Shown here piece after piece: positions 6,482-14,364 of a DNA stretch of 37,127 nt. Numbering within the stretch: position 1 is the stretch's first letter; every line of letters begins with the position of its first letter. The notes under the pieces are model-generated. The model ran no database searches and was not told the DNA's origin. It worked only from the letters and a program-made list of their open reading frames with translations. The stretch is from Alphaproteobacteria bacterium. GTDB taxonomy: Bacteria > Pseudomonadota > Alphaproteobacteria > Sphingomonadales > Sphingomonadaceae. The DNA is taken from assembly GCA_003241875.1 (NCBI GenBank), contig QBLU01000037.1, positions 1 through 37,127 of the forward strand. The letters are read 5' to 3'. A program made the position numbers and the translations under genes.

Positions 6482-8986
6482 CTACTCATATCGCAGTGCC
6501 AGCGCCGGGCTGCTGCGGGCGACCTTCAGGGCGTGGCCAATGATCGTGGTGGCGGCGATCGCGGCGGCCATGGTGCCGGCACCGATGAACCATATCGGGC
6601 TGAGGTCGATCCGATCCGAAAAGCCGTTGAGCCAGTCGCGCATCAGCCACCAGGCGACCGGCCAGGCGATGATGTTGGCGATCAGCACCGGCTTGGAGAA
6701 CTGCCAGACCAGCAGCCTCACGATGTCGCGGGTGCGGGCGCCGAGCACCTTGCGGATGCCGATCTCGCGGGTCCGGCGCTCGGCGGTGAAGGCGGCAAGG
6801 CCGTAGAGCCCGAGGCAGGCGACGATGATGGCCAGGCCGGCAAAGGCGGCGAAGGTCGTCGCCCGGGCCTCGTCGGCATCATATTGCTGGCGGACGATAT
6901 CGTCGGCGAATTCCGCCTGGAATGGTACCAGCGGGGCATAGCGTTTCCACACTGCCTCCACGCGGTCCCGCACGGCGCCGGCCTGGCTGCCTTTGACCCG
7001 GACGACCATTTCCGAAAGATAGCTGCGGTCGTGCATGAACATGATTGGCTCATAGGGATCGCGGAACGAGCGCAGCCGCAGGTCGGGCACCACGCCGATG
7101 ATGGTCGCCGGCACTAGGCCGAACTTTTCATCGACCGCGGCGACCCGGATGGTCTTGCCAACGGCCGCCTGCGGCGCACCCAGCCCGAGCTTCCTGACTG
7201 CCTCGCCATTGAGGACGATGTTGATGCCGCGGGCCACCAGCGCGCGCTGTTCGTCATCGGTTGCCTCGCTGCCGGCGCCGGCACGGCCCTCGTCACGGGG
7301 ATTGCCCCGCTCGAACAGGCGCCCGGCGATCGGCTTCAGTCCCATGGCACCGAAGAAGCCGGTGTCGACATTATAGTTGCCGACCTCGATCGGGCGGGGA
7401 TTGCCGTCGATACGCACGCTGGTGTTGATCCGGCTCTGGGTGTTGACGGCGATGGTCGTGCGGCCGACGCCTTCCACGCCGGGCACCCGCGCGACGGCAT
7501 CGACCAGGTTTTCGGCAACGGGCTCGATCTGCCGGCGGCCGATGCCGGTAACCTGCAACAGCCCCGTCCGGTCATAGCCGGCATCGGCGGAGCGGACATA
7601 GGCGGTCTGCGCGGCGACGACCGCGGTGCAGATGACCAGGGCGATCGACACGGCGAACTGGCCGACGACCAGCGCGCTGCGCAGCCGGCCCGACCCTTGT
7701 GTATCGGTGCCGCTGCGATTGGATTTCAGCACGGGGGCCGGATCGAAGCGCGACAGCACAAAGGCCGGATACAGCCCGGCGGCGATGCCGACGACAGTGA
7801 CCAGCGCGATGATCGGCAGCAGGATGCCACCGGTGCCGAGATAGTGGAGCCTGAGATCGGCGTTGAGGAAGGCCGACAGCGCCGGCAGCGTCAGCTCGAC
7901 GATAGCGAGCGCGACGATCATCGCCAGCACCGCGACAACCAGGGATTCACCAAGGAACTGGGTGACGAGCTGGCCGCGGCTGGCGCCCATCACCTTGCGC
8001 AACGCCACTTCGCGGGCGCGCTGGCCGGCGCGGGCGGTCGAAAGATTGGTGAAATTGATGCACGCCATGGCCAGGATCAGTACGGCGACCAGCGCAAAGG
8101 TGGCGATGGTGCGCGGATCGTTGCCAGGCGTCAGCCCGCCATCGCTGGCCTCCCCAAGATGGACGTCGGTGACCGGGACCAGCTTCCAGTCGGTGGTGTC
8201 GCCTTCGCTGACCATCACGCCGCCGACGTCATAGGGGGCGATGTTGCGCTTTTCCCAGGCCGGCAGCCGAGACGCGAGGTCGGCCGGGGTGACGCCCGGC
8301 CGCAGGCGGACATAGTTGTAGCCGGCGTTCCAGCCGAAGCGGGTGTAGAATTCGGGGGGTTGGCGGATGACGGCGGTGTTGTAGGGCACCACCATCGTCA
8401 TCGCGATGTGGGAGTTTTTGGGCAGGTCGCGCACCACCGCGGTGACGTGATAATCGATGACCTTGCCATTGCGGACCATCGACAGGGTCTTGCCGATCGG
8501 ATCGACTCCGGGAAAACGGCGGGCGGCCTCGCTTTCGCTCAGCACCAGGCCGTTGATGTCCCGTAATGCGCCGCGCGCTTCGCCCCGCACGACGGGCAGC
8601 GCGATGATCTCGAGAAAAGCGGGGTCGGCCATCAGCACCTCGGCGGTGGAGGCGACGCCGTCCTGAAGGATGACCGGCGCACCGAGGGCGACATAGGCAA
8701 CGGCTTCGATCTCCGGGAAGTCCTTGGCCAGCGTGCGGCCCACGGCATAGGCCGACATCTGCGACCCGTGCTCGCGGTTGTTTTCCGGGTCGTTGTAAAA
8801 GGTCTGGACCTGATAGACACGCTCGTGCCCCGGCAACCAGTCGTCATAGCTGGTTTCATAGCGGACAAAGAGCAGCAGCATGATGCAGGCTGCCATGCCG
8901 ATGGCGAGGCCGAGGATGTTGATCGCGGCAAAGGCGCGGTTGCGCGACAGCGAGCGTAGGCCGGTCATCAGGTAGTTCTGGAGCAT
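6482..8986 (-). CDS. ABC transporter permease, MacB/FtsX type with two FtsX domains
   Basis: An 834-aa inner-membrane protein. It has an N-terminal helix (about 20-41), a large periplasmic MacB-like core, three helices with an FtsX domain at about 290-410 (REVALRKVMGASRGQLVTQF), another helix and periplasmic domain, and a second FtsX domain near the C-terminus (REIGIRKVLGARTRDIVRLL). This duplicated layout is typical of permeases of about 800 aa that work with a LolD/MacB-like ATPase. The family uses ATP to drive conformational work across the periplasm in export of peptides, lipids or drugs, or in envelope signalling. The start at 8986 has an AAGGAT ribosome site 8 nt upstream and lies 12 nt after the ATPase stop. 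It is the last gene of the urcA-MFP-ATPase-permease operon. The substrate is unknown. Confidence 0.88.
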   Translation of the reverse strand: MLQNYLMTGLRSLSRNRAFAAINILGLAIGMAACIMLLLFVRYETSYDDWLPGHERVYQVQTFYNDPENNREHGSQMSAYAVGRTLAKDFPEIEAVAYVALGAPVILQDGVASTAEVLMADPAFLEIIALPVVRGEARGALRDINGLVLSESEAARRFPGVDPIGKTLSMVRNGKVIDYHVTAVVRDLPKNSHIAMTMVVPYNTAVIRQPPEFYTRFGWNAGYNYVRLRPGVTPADLASRLPAWEKRNIAPYDVGGVMVSEGDTTDWKLVPVTDVHLGEASDGGLTPGNDPRTIATFALVAVLILAMACINFTNLSTARAGQRAREVALRKVMGASRGQLVTQFLGESLVVAVLAMIVALAIVELTLPALSAFLNADLRLHYLGTGGILLPIIALVTVVGIAAGLYPAFVLSRFDPAPVLKSNRSGTDTQGSGRLRSALVVGQFAVSIALVICTAVVAAQTAYVRSADAGYDRTGLLQVTGIGRRQIEPVAENLVDAVARVPGVEGVGRTTIAVNTQSRINTSVRIDGNPRPIEVGNYNVDTGFFGAMGLKPIAGRLFERGNPRDEGRAGAGSEATDDEQRALVARGINIVLNGEAVRKLGLGAPQAAVGKTIRVAAVDEKFGLVPATIIGVVPDLRLRSFRDPYEPIMFMHDRSYLSEMVVRVKGSQAGAVRDRVEAVWKRYAPLVPFQAEFADDIVRQQYDADEARATTFAAFAGLAIIVACLGLYGLAAFTAERRTREIGIRKVLGARTRDIVRLLVWQFSKPVLIANIIAWPVAWWLMRDWLNGFSDRIDLSPIWFIGAGTMAAAIAATTIIGHALKVARSSPALALRYE

Positions 8987-8998
8987 GGTCGCGATCCT

Positions 8999-9679
8999 TC
9001 AGGCGGCGCGGCGGGTTTCGAGCAGCACGCGGCCGTCGAGCATGTTGACGACGCGGCCGGCATAGTCGGCATGCGCCGGGCTGTGGGTGACCATGATGAT
9101 GGTGGCACCGTCTTCATTCAGGCTGCGCAACATGCGCATCACTTCCTCGCCATGGGCGGTGTCGAGGTTGCCGGTCGGTTCGTCGGCGAGGATCAGCGGC
9201 GGCTCGGCGACGACGGCGCGGGCGACGGCGACACGCTGCTGCTGGCCACCCGACAGCTGGCTCGGCCGGTGGCCGGCACGGTGGGCGATGCCGACCTTGT
9301 CGAGGACCTTGTCGACGCGCGCCCGGCGCTCCGCGCTGCTGATGCCGTGGTAGAGCAGCGCCAGCTCGACGTTTTCGCGGACCGTCAGCTCGTCGATCAG
9401 GTTGAAATTCTGGAAGATGAAGCCGATCCGGCGCTTGCGGATGTCGGTCAGCTCGCTCTCGCCGAGCCGCGCTACCTCGCGGCCCTCGAGCAGGTAGGAA
9501 CCTGCGCTCGGCCGGTCGAGCAGGCCGATGATGTTGAGCAATGTCGACTTGCCGCAGCCCGACGGGCCCATGATCGCGACGAACTCGCCGGCTTCGATAT
9601 GCAGGTCGATATTGTCGAGGGCGGTCGTCTCGACCGTTTCGGTGCGATAGGCCTTTCGCAGGGCCGACAAGGTGAGCAT
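8999..9679 (-). CDS. ABC transporter ATP-binding protein (MacB/LolD family)
   Basis: A 226-aa ATPase with all expected motifs: Walker A GPSGCGKST, the Q-loop region GFIFQNFNLI, signature LSGGQQQRVAVARA, Walker B LILADEPTGNLD and the switch His in MVTHS. Length and sequence type match the MacB/LolD/LptB-like group that drives FtsX-type permeases. It presumably forms a dimer on the cytoplasmic face of the downstream permease. The start has an AGGAGA ribosome site inside the end of the upstream membrane-fusion gene, whose stop is only 3 bp before this ATG. This places both in one operon. Confidence 0.92.
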   Translation of the reverse strand: MLTLSALRKAYRTETVETTALDNIDLHIEAGEFVAIMGPSGCGKSTLLNIIGLLDRPSAGSYLLEGREVARLGESELTDIRKRRIGFIFQNFNLIDELTVRENVELALLYHGISSAERRARVDKVLDKVGIAHRAGHRPSQLSGGQQQRVAVARAVVAEPPLILADEPTGNLDTAHGEEVMRMLRSLNEDGATIIMVTHSPAHADYAGRVVNMLDGRVLLETRRAA

Positions 9680-9682
9680 GAA

Positions 9683-11005
9683 CTATTCTCCTGAAAGCTT
9701 GAGGCGTTGCTTGTCGGCAAAGCCGGTATAGGCCGAGGTGATGACGAGGTCGCCGGGAACGAGGCCGCCGATGACTTCGATGGTGTCGGGGTTGCGGCGA
9801 CCGAGGCGGACGGGGCGCTTTTCGGCGCTGCGACCGTCCGCGGCGACGACAAAGGCGATGGCTCCACCTGACGCCTTGTCGAAACTGTCCTGGTAGAAGG
9901 CCCCGTTCGGCACCAGCACCGCCGGCGCCGGATCGCCGAGGGTGAGCTTGGGTTGCAGGGTCTGGCCGCGCTGGAGCGTCGGCGGCTCGCCGCTGTCGAA
10001 GGTCAGGTCGGCGGTAAAGGTCCCGCCCGTCACCTGCGGATAGATTTTGGCGACCGTCAGCGGCCAGGTCCTGCCGCTCCATTCGACGCTGGCGCGCTGG
10101 CCGGGGCGGACGCGCCCGAGATAGAATTCGTCGATCTCGGCAACCAGCTTGTTGCGACCGGCGCTGTCGACCTGGCCGAGCCGTTCGCCGCGCGTCAGGC
10201 TCTGCCCGACCTGGGGATTGAAACCCGACAACTGCCCCGATACGGGCGCGCGGATGACCAGCGCGTCGAGGCTGGCGCGGGCGAGGCGAAGGTTGGCGGT
10301 CAACTGGCTGCCGGCGCTGCGCAATTGGGCGAGCTGGCTGCTCTGCAGGCGCTCCTCGGTCGCCATGGTTTCGGCGGTGATGGCGCGGCGGCGACCGAGG
10401 TAGAGCGTTTCGTCCTGCGAATCCTTCAGCGCCTTGCCCGAGACCCAGCCGCCGGCCGCAAGGCGGGTATCGCGATCGAGCTGGCGCGTTGTTTTTTGCA
10501 CCTGCCATTCGATCTCGGCGAGGTTGCGGCGGTTCTCGAGCCGGCTGCGTTGGAGCTCGAGTTCCTGCGAGCGGAGATTGTTGAGCTGCTGGCTGACATC
10601 GGCTTCGCGCGCGATGACGTCGAGCTGCAGGGTGGCGTTGGACAACATTGCCAATGGTTGTCCTGGCGTCACGATCGCGCCGTCCTCGACGAGAACGCGT
10701 TCGATGCGGCCGCCTTCGACGGCATCGAGGAAAACGGTGACGAGCGGGGTCACCCGCGCCCGCAAGGGCACGAAATCGTCAAATGTGCCGGATTTGACCG
10801 TTCCGATGGTCAGGTTGCGGGTCGAGATCGTCTGCGAATCGACGCTGTCGGCGACCAGCCAGACGACCACGCCGCCGGCAATGACCAGCGCTGCCGCACC
10901 GATCAGGATGCGTCGGGTCAGTGGCATGCGGCGGCTTTCGACCTGGCGGTCCATGGCCGTGCCGCTATGCTGGGCGTCTGTGGTCTTCAGGCTGATGACG
11001 CTCAT
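9683..11005 (-). CDS. Periplasmic adaptor (HlyD/MacA-type membrane-fusion protein)
   Basis: A 440-aa protein anchored by one N-terminal helix (about 33-52). It then has a lipoyl-like half (VEGGRIERVLVEDGAIVTPGQPL), a long alpha-hairpin (READVSQQLNNLRSQELEL onward), the second lipoyl half (VIRAPVSGQLSG) and a beta-barrel/membrane-proximal region ending LVPGDLVITSAY. Adaptors of this family connect MacB-type permeases to an outer-membrane channel or act with the permease in the periplasm. No outer-membrane factor is encoded here, so a TolC-like protein elsewhere would be needed. The frame is open further upstream to 11185, but the start at 11005 is chosen because GGAG lies 6-9 nt before it and the upstream residues are not protein-like. 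Confidence 0.88.
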   Translation of the reverse strand: MSVISLKTTDAQHSGTAMDRQVESRRMPLTRRILIGAAALVIAGGVVVWLVADSVDSQTISTRNLTIGTVKSGTFDDFVPLRARVTPLVTVFLDAVEGGRIERVLVEDGAIVTPGQPLAMLSNATLQLDVIAREADVSQQLNNLRSQELELQRSRLENRRNLAEIEWQVQKTTRQLDRDTRLAAGGWVSGKALKDSQDETLYLGRRRAITAETMATEERLQSSQLAQLRSAGSQLTANLRLARASLDALVIRAPVSGQLSGFNPQVGQSLTRGERLGQVDSAGRNKLVAEIDEFYLGRVRPGQRASVEWSGRTWPLTVAKIYPQVTGGTFTADLTFDSGEPPTLQRGQTLQPKLTLGDPAPAVLVPNGAFYQDSFDKASGGAIAFVVAADGRSAEKRPVRLGRRNPDTIEVIGGLVPGDLVITSAYTGFADKQRLKLSGE

Positions 11006-11028
11006 TGCGGCTCCGTCGATGAAGGGGG

Positions 11029-11064
11029 GCTGGTGGGCGCGCGAGGGGCAGCACGCCCACCAGC
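11029..11064 (-). other. Strong intercistronic stem-loop after urcA
   Basis: Perfect 11-bp inverted repeat GCTGGTGGGCG / CGCCCACCAGC with a 14-nt loop (11040-11053). On the minus strand it begins 8 nt after the urcA stop. No U-run follows, so it is not a classic Rho-independent terminator. It more probably acts as an RNA processing or stability element, or as a partial terminator that lowers expression of the adaptor and ABC genes relative to urcA. Confidence 0.7.
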
Positions 11065-11072
11065 GGCAGGCG

Positions 11073-11432
11073 TCACTGGCTGACGGTGTTCGTCGGCGCG
11101 GCGGCGGCTGCAACCATGCCGCCGGCACTGCGCGCGGCGAGCATCTCGACCTGCGGCAGGGCATTGGCGACGGCCGTTGCGACACAGGCGCGCTCAGCCA
11201 TCACGATGGCGATCGGCCGGAGCCCGTTGGTGACGCAGAGCCGATCTGCGGCGCGGCGGACCTGGGCGTCGACCTTGGCGCGAACGGCTGGGTTGCCGAG
11301 ATTGTGCAGCGGGACGCTGATCGAGGTCGTCGGCGCTTCGGCGGCGAGCACCGGCGTCGCGGCGCCGACAGTGGCGATCGTTGCCGAAGCAGCCAGGAGC
11401 AGGGCGAATGTGGTGCGGAGAAGGGACGTCAT
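11073..11432 (-). CDS. UrcA family protein (exported, unknown function)
   Basis: A 119-aa protein with a clear signal peptide (basic start, hydrophobic core LLLAASATIATVGAA, likely cleavage near VLAAEA). The mature part fits the UrcA family: ISVPLHNLGNPA, an amphipathic helix VRRAADRLC, and a second conserved Cys in ERACVATAV, probably forming one disulfide. UrcA proteins are small periplasmic proteins common in sphingomonads and caulobacters, and their function is not established. The start at 11432 is chosen because the signal peptide begins there; the frame extends to 11501 without protein-like sequence. It is the first gene after the sigma-54 promoter and therefore probably the most strongly expressed member of the transport operon. 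Whether it is a substrate, sensor or chaperone of the ABC system is unknown. Confidence 0.8.
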   Translation of the reverse strand: MTSLLRTTFALLLAASATIATVGAATPVLAAEAPTTSISVPLHNLGNPAVRAKVDAQVRRAADRLCVTNGLRPIAIVMAERACVATAVANALPQVEMLAARSAGGMVAAAAAPTNTVSQ

Positions 11433-11484
11433 GGCAGGGATCCTTTGGTCTCGTGTGGCCGGGGGTGAGCCACACCGACGGCTT

Positions 11485-11500
11485 TGCAGGGATCGTGCCA
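11485..11500 (-). promoter_or_regulatory. Sigma-54 (-24/-12) promoter of the urcA-ABC operon
   Basis: On the minus strand the sequence reads TGGCACG-ATCC-CTGCA, one mismatch from the RpoN consensus TGGCACG-N4-TTGCA, with the invariant GG and GC correctly spaced. It lies 53-68 bp upstream of the urcA start. Dependence on RpoN agrees with the divergent NtrC-type activator gene and the palindromic sites about 75-100 bp upstream. Confidence 0.78.
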
Positions 11501-11563
11501 AGTCGCTAAGTTGCTGTTATTCATAGAGCGAAGCCACCAGCGTAGAAAAACGCCATCGCCGTG

Positions 11564-11602
11564 CTGTTCATTTCCGGACAGTCGCTGTACATTTCCGGAC
11601 GG
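11564..11602. promoter_or_regulatory. Tandem activator-binding sites (enhancer/UAS)
   Basis: Two 18-bp near-palindromic sites, CTGTTCATTTCCGGACAG (11564-11581) and CTGTACATTTCCGGACGG (11585-11602), share the core C-AT-TTCCGGAC. Their starts are 21 bp apart, two helical turns, so they face the same side of the DNA. They lie about 65-115 bp upstream of the sigma-54 promoter, the usual distance for an NtrC-type enhancer. They also sit just before the ribosome site of the activator gene, suggesting autoregulation. Confidence 0.72.
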
Positions 11603-11614
11603 TATTGGAGAGCG

Positions 11615-13000
11615 ATGGCCGCGACCGGCACTGCCCTGATTGTCGATGACGATGCCGATGTCGCGCTGTCGGCACGCCTGTTGCTGCGTCCGTTCTTCGC
11701 CGAAATTATCGTTGCGCACGATCCGGCGGCGATCCCGGCGTTGCTGGCTGCGCATGATCCCGATGTCGTGCTGCTCGACATGAATTTTGCCCGCGGGCAG
11801 AGCAGCGGCGCCGAAGGCTTTCGCGCGCTGGAAGCCATTCGCGGCATCGATCCCAACAGCGTCGTGGTCGTCATAACCGCCTATGGCGGGGTCAATATCG
11901 CCGTCGAGGCAATGAAGCGCGGTGCCACCGATTTCGTCACCAAGCCCTGGGACAATGAGCGGCTGGTGGCGACGGTAAAGACCGCGGCGGCCTTGCGCGG
12001 CAGCCGCCGTGAGGCATCCCACGCCCGCCAGCAGGTCGCCGAGATTGCCGGCGTCGCCCGGCCCGAAAGCCCGCTGCTCGGCACCTCGCCCGCCATGTCC
12101 GCGGTCCAGGCCCTGATCGATCGTGTCGCGCCGACCGATGCCAATGTGCTCGTGCTGGGCGAGAACGGCACCGGCAAGGAGTTGATCGCGCGCGAGTTGC
12201 ACGCCCGCTCGCGCCGTGCCGGCGGACCTTTCCTGTCGGTGGACCTGGGTGCCGTGGCCGAGACGCTGTTCGATTCAGAGCTTTTCGGCCACAAGAAGGG
12301 GGCCTTTACCGATGCCCGCGCCGATCGCATCGGGCGGTTCCAGGCGGCCGATGGCGGCACGCTGTTCCTTGATGAAATCGGCAATCTGCCGCTGCATCTC
12401 CAGCCCAAGCTGCTGACGGCGCTCGAGCAACGGCAGGTGACGCCGGTCGGGAGCAACCGCAGCGTGCCGTTCGACGTCCGCGTCATCGCTGCCACCAACC
12501 TGTCGCCGGCGATGCTTGCCGATGAACGCCGGTTTCGGCCCGACCTTCTGTTCCGGCTGAACACCGTGGAAATCCTGCTGCCGCCGCTCCGCGAACGGCG
12601 GGAGGATGTGCCGCTGCTGCTCAATCATTACTTGGGACTCTATGCGAGGAAATACGGCAAGCCGCTGCCGGCGTTACCGGACGAACTGGCGGGCCAGTTG
12701 GCGAGCTATGCCTGGCCGGGCAATGTCCGGGCGCTCCGCCATGCCGCGGAGCGGGCGATCATCCTTGCCAGCGGTGACAGCTTTGGCGCAGAGGACTTTC
12801 CGCTGCCGCGCGCTGCCCCAACCGTCTCGCCGGCAGCCGTGCCGACCGAGGCCGAGACCGACATGAACCTCGAACGCAGCGAACGACGCATCATCGAGAG
12901 GGTGCTGCAAAAGCACGCCTACAACATTTCGACAGCGGCGGCGGAACTGGGATTGACGCGGGGATCCCTGTACCGCCGCATGGAAAAGCACGGCCTGTGA
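11615..13000 (+). CDS. Sigma-54-dependent NtrC-family response regulator
   Basis: A 461-aa three-domain activator. The receiver domain (about 1-125) has the acidic pair DDD and the phospho-acceptor D55 in VVLLDMNF. The AAA+ domain has Walker A GENGTGKE (182-189), Walker B GGTLFLDEIG and an arginine-finger region FRPDLLFRLN. The Fis-type helix-turn-helix is at the C-terminus (ISTAAAELGLTRGSLYRRM). The sigma-54 contact loop reads GAFTDA (229-234) rather than the usual GAFTGA. The start at 11615 has GGAG 4 nt upstream; the frame opens earlier but through the tandem operator sites. The kinase gene overlaps its stop (GTGA). It probably activates the divergent urcA-ABC operon. Confidence 0.9.
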   Translation: MAATGTALIVDDDADVALSARLLLRPFFAEIIVAHDPAAIPALLAAHDPDVVLLDMNFARGQSSGAEGFRALEAIRGIDPNSVVVVITAYGGVNIAVEAMKRGATDFVTKPWDNERLVATVKTAAALRGSRREASHARQQVAEIAGVARPESPLLGTSPAMSAVQALIDRVAPTDANVLVLGENGTGKELIARELHARSRRAGGPFLSVDLGAVAETLFDSELFGHKKGAFTDARADRIGRFQAADGGTLFLDEIGNLPLHLQPKLLTALEQRQVTPVGSNRSVPFDVRVIAATNLSPAMLADERRFRPDLLFRLNTVEILLPPLRERREDVPLLLNHYLGLYARKYGKPLPALPDELAGQLASYAWPGNVRALRHAAERAIILASGDSFGAEDFPLPRAAPTVSPAAVPTEAETDMNLERSERRIIERVLQKHAYNISTAAAELGLTRGSLYRRMEKHGL

Positions 13001-14349
13001 GCGAGCGCAGCCGCCTCGCCAGCCTCGGGCGCCGTTTCGAATTCGGGCTGGCGCTGCGGATCGGCGTGCTGCTGCTCGCGGGCGCCGCGCTGGCTTGGGC
13101 GGTGACGCGACCCGGTCTGTACGCCACCAGCCTGCTTGCAGGGCTGGTAACCGGCATGGCGATGGCGGAACTGTGGCTGTTCCTGCGTCGCACCAACCTG
13201 GCCGTCGCGCGTTTTGTCGAAGCGTTCGAACACGGTGACTTTGCGCAGGGCTTCGGCACGCTGCAGGCCGGTGCCGGCTTCGATGCGCTCGGCGCCAGCA
13301 TGGACGGCGCCATCGCCCGCATGCGCCGCGAGCGGAGCGCCGCGCAGGATGACAGCCGCTATCTGGCGGCGCTGGTCGAGGACGTGCCGAGCCCCCTGAT
13401 CAGCATCGCTGCCGACGGCCGCGTGGCGCTGGTCAACAAGGCGGCGCGGCGGCTGTTCCCCGGCGCGGGGGTGGTGCGGCTGGACGATCTCGCGAGCTAT
13501 GGCGTGACATTTGCTGCGGATGTTGCGGGGCTGAAGGCGGGCGAGCGGCGCCAGACCCGGATGCTGGTGTCGGGTGTTCCGACGGCGGCGCTGCTATCGA
13601 TGGCCGAGGTGCATCAGGGCCCCGGGGCGACCCGCATCGTCGCGGTGCAGCCGATCCAGCAGGAGCTTGATCGCGCCGAACTGGCGGCGCAGACCGATCT
13701 GGTGCGCGTGCTGACGCATGAAATCATGAACTCGATGACGCCGGTGACCTCGCTGTCGGCCACTGCCGCCGGGCTGATCGCCGCAGCCGACAAGGGTGAC
13801 GATCCGGCGATCAGCGATGCCCGTGCCGCCATCGAAACGGTCGCCCGGCGCGCCGAGGGCGTCATGCACTTCGTGCGAACCTACCGCCAGTTGACGCGAC
13901 CACCCGAACTGCGGCGCGGCCGCGTCGAAGTCGCCGTGCTGTTCGCCGAGCTTGGCCGGCTGTTCGCCAGCGATTGGCCGGCGTTGCCGCTGGCGGTGAC
14001 GGTCGAACCCGCCGGGCTGGCGATCGATGCCGATGCCGATTTGCTGGCCCAGCTGCTGATCAACCTGCTGCGCAACGCGGCCGAGGCTGTCGCCGGCGGC
14101 CCCGACCCCCGGATCGCACTGGCTGCTGCGCTGCTGAAGGGCGGACGTGTGGCCATCGACGTGGTCGACAATGGCCCCGGCATCGCCGATGAACTGCGCC
14201 AGGATATCTTCCTGCCGTTCTTTTCCACCAAGTCGGAAGGCACCGGCGTCGGCCTCAGCCTCGCCCGGCAGATTGCATTGGCGCATGACGGCGCATTGGT
14301 GTGTGAACCCGCCGATGGCGGTGGCACCCGCTTCCGCCTGACGCTCTGA
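12997..14349 (+). CDS. Membrane histidine kinase (NtrY/PrsK-like)
   Basis: A 450-aa sensor kinase with two N-terminal helices (about 17-37 and 42-63), a short linker, a PAS-like segment (VEDVPSPLISIAADGRVALVN), a DHp domain with the phospho-accepting H241 in LTHEIMNSMTP, and a HATPase domain with N box LLINLLRNAAEAV, G1 DNGPGIADE and G2 GTGVGLSLA. The helices are joined by only a few residues, so there is no large periplasmic sensor; the signal is probably sensed in the membrane or cytoplasm. The start is GTG overlapping the regulator stop (GTGA), making an obligate two-component pair. It is expected to phosphorylate the regulator at D55. Confidence 0.88.
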   Translation: MSERSRLASLGRRFEFGLALRIGVLLLAGAALAWAVTRPGLYATSLLAGLVTGMAMAELWLFLRRTNLAVARFVEAFEHGDFAQGFGTLQAGAGFDALGASMDGAIARMRRERSAAQDDSRYLAALVEDVPSPLISIAADGRVALVNKAARRLFPGAGVVRLDDLASYGVTFAADVAGLKAGERRQTRMLVSGVPTAALLSMAEVHQGPGATRIVAVQPIQQELDRAELAAQTDLVRVLTHEIMNSMTPVTSLSATAAGLIAAADKGDDPAISDARAAIETVARRAEGVMHFVRTYRQLTRPPELRRGRVEVAVLFAELGRLFASDWPALPLAVTVEPAGLAIDADADLLAQLLINLLRNAAEAVAGGPDPRIALAAALLKGGRVAIDVVDNGPGIADELRQDIFLPFFSTKSEGTGVGLSLARQIALAHDGALVCEPADGGGTRFRLTL

Positions 14350-14364
14350 CACTATTCGGGTCAC

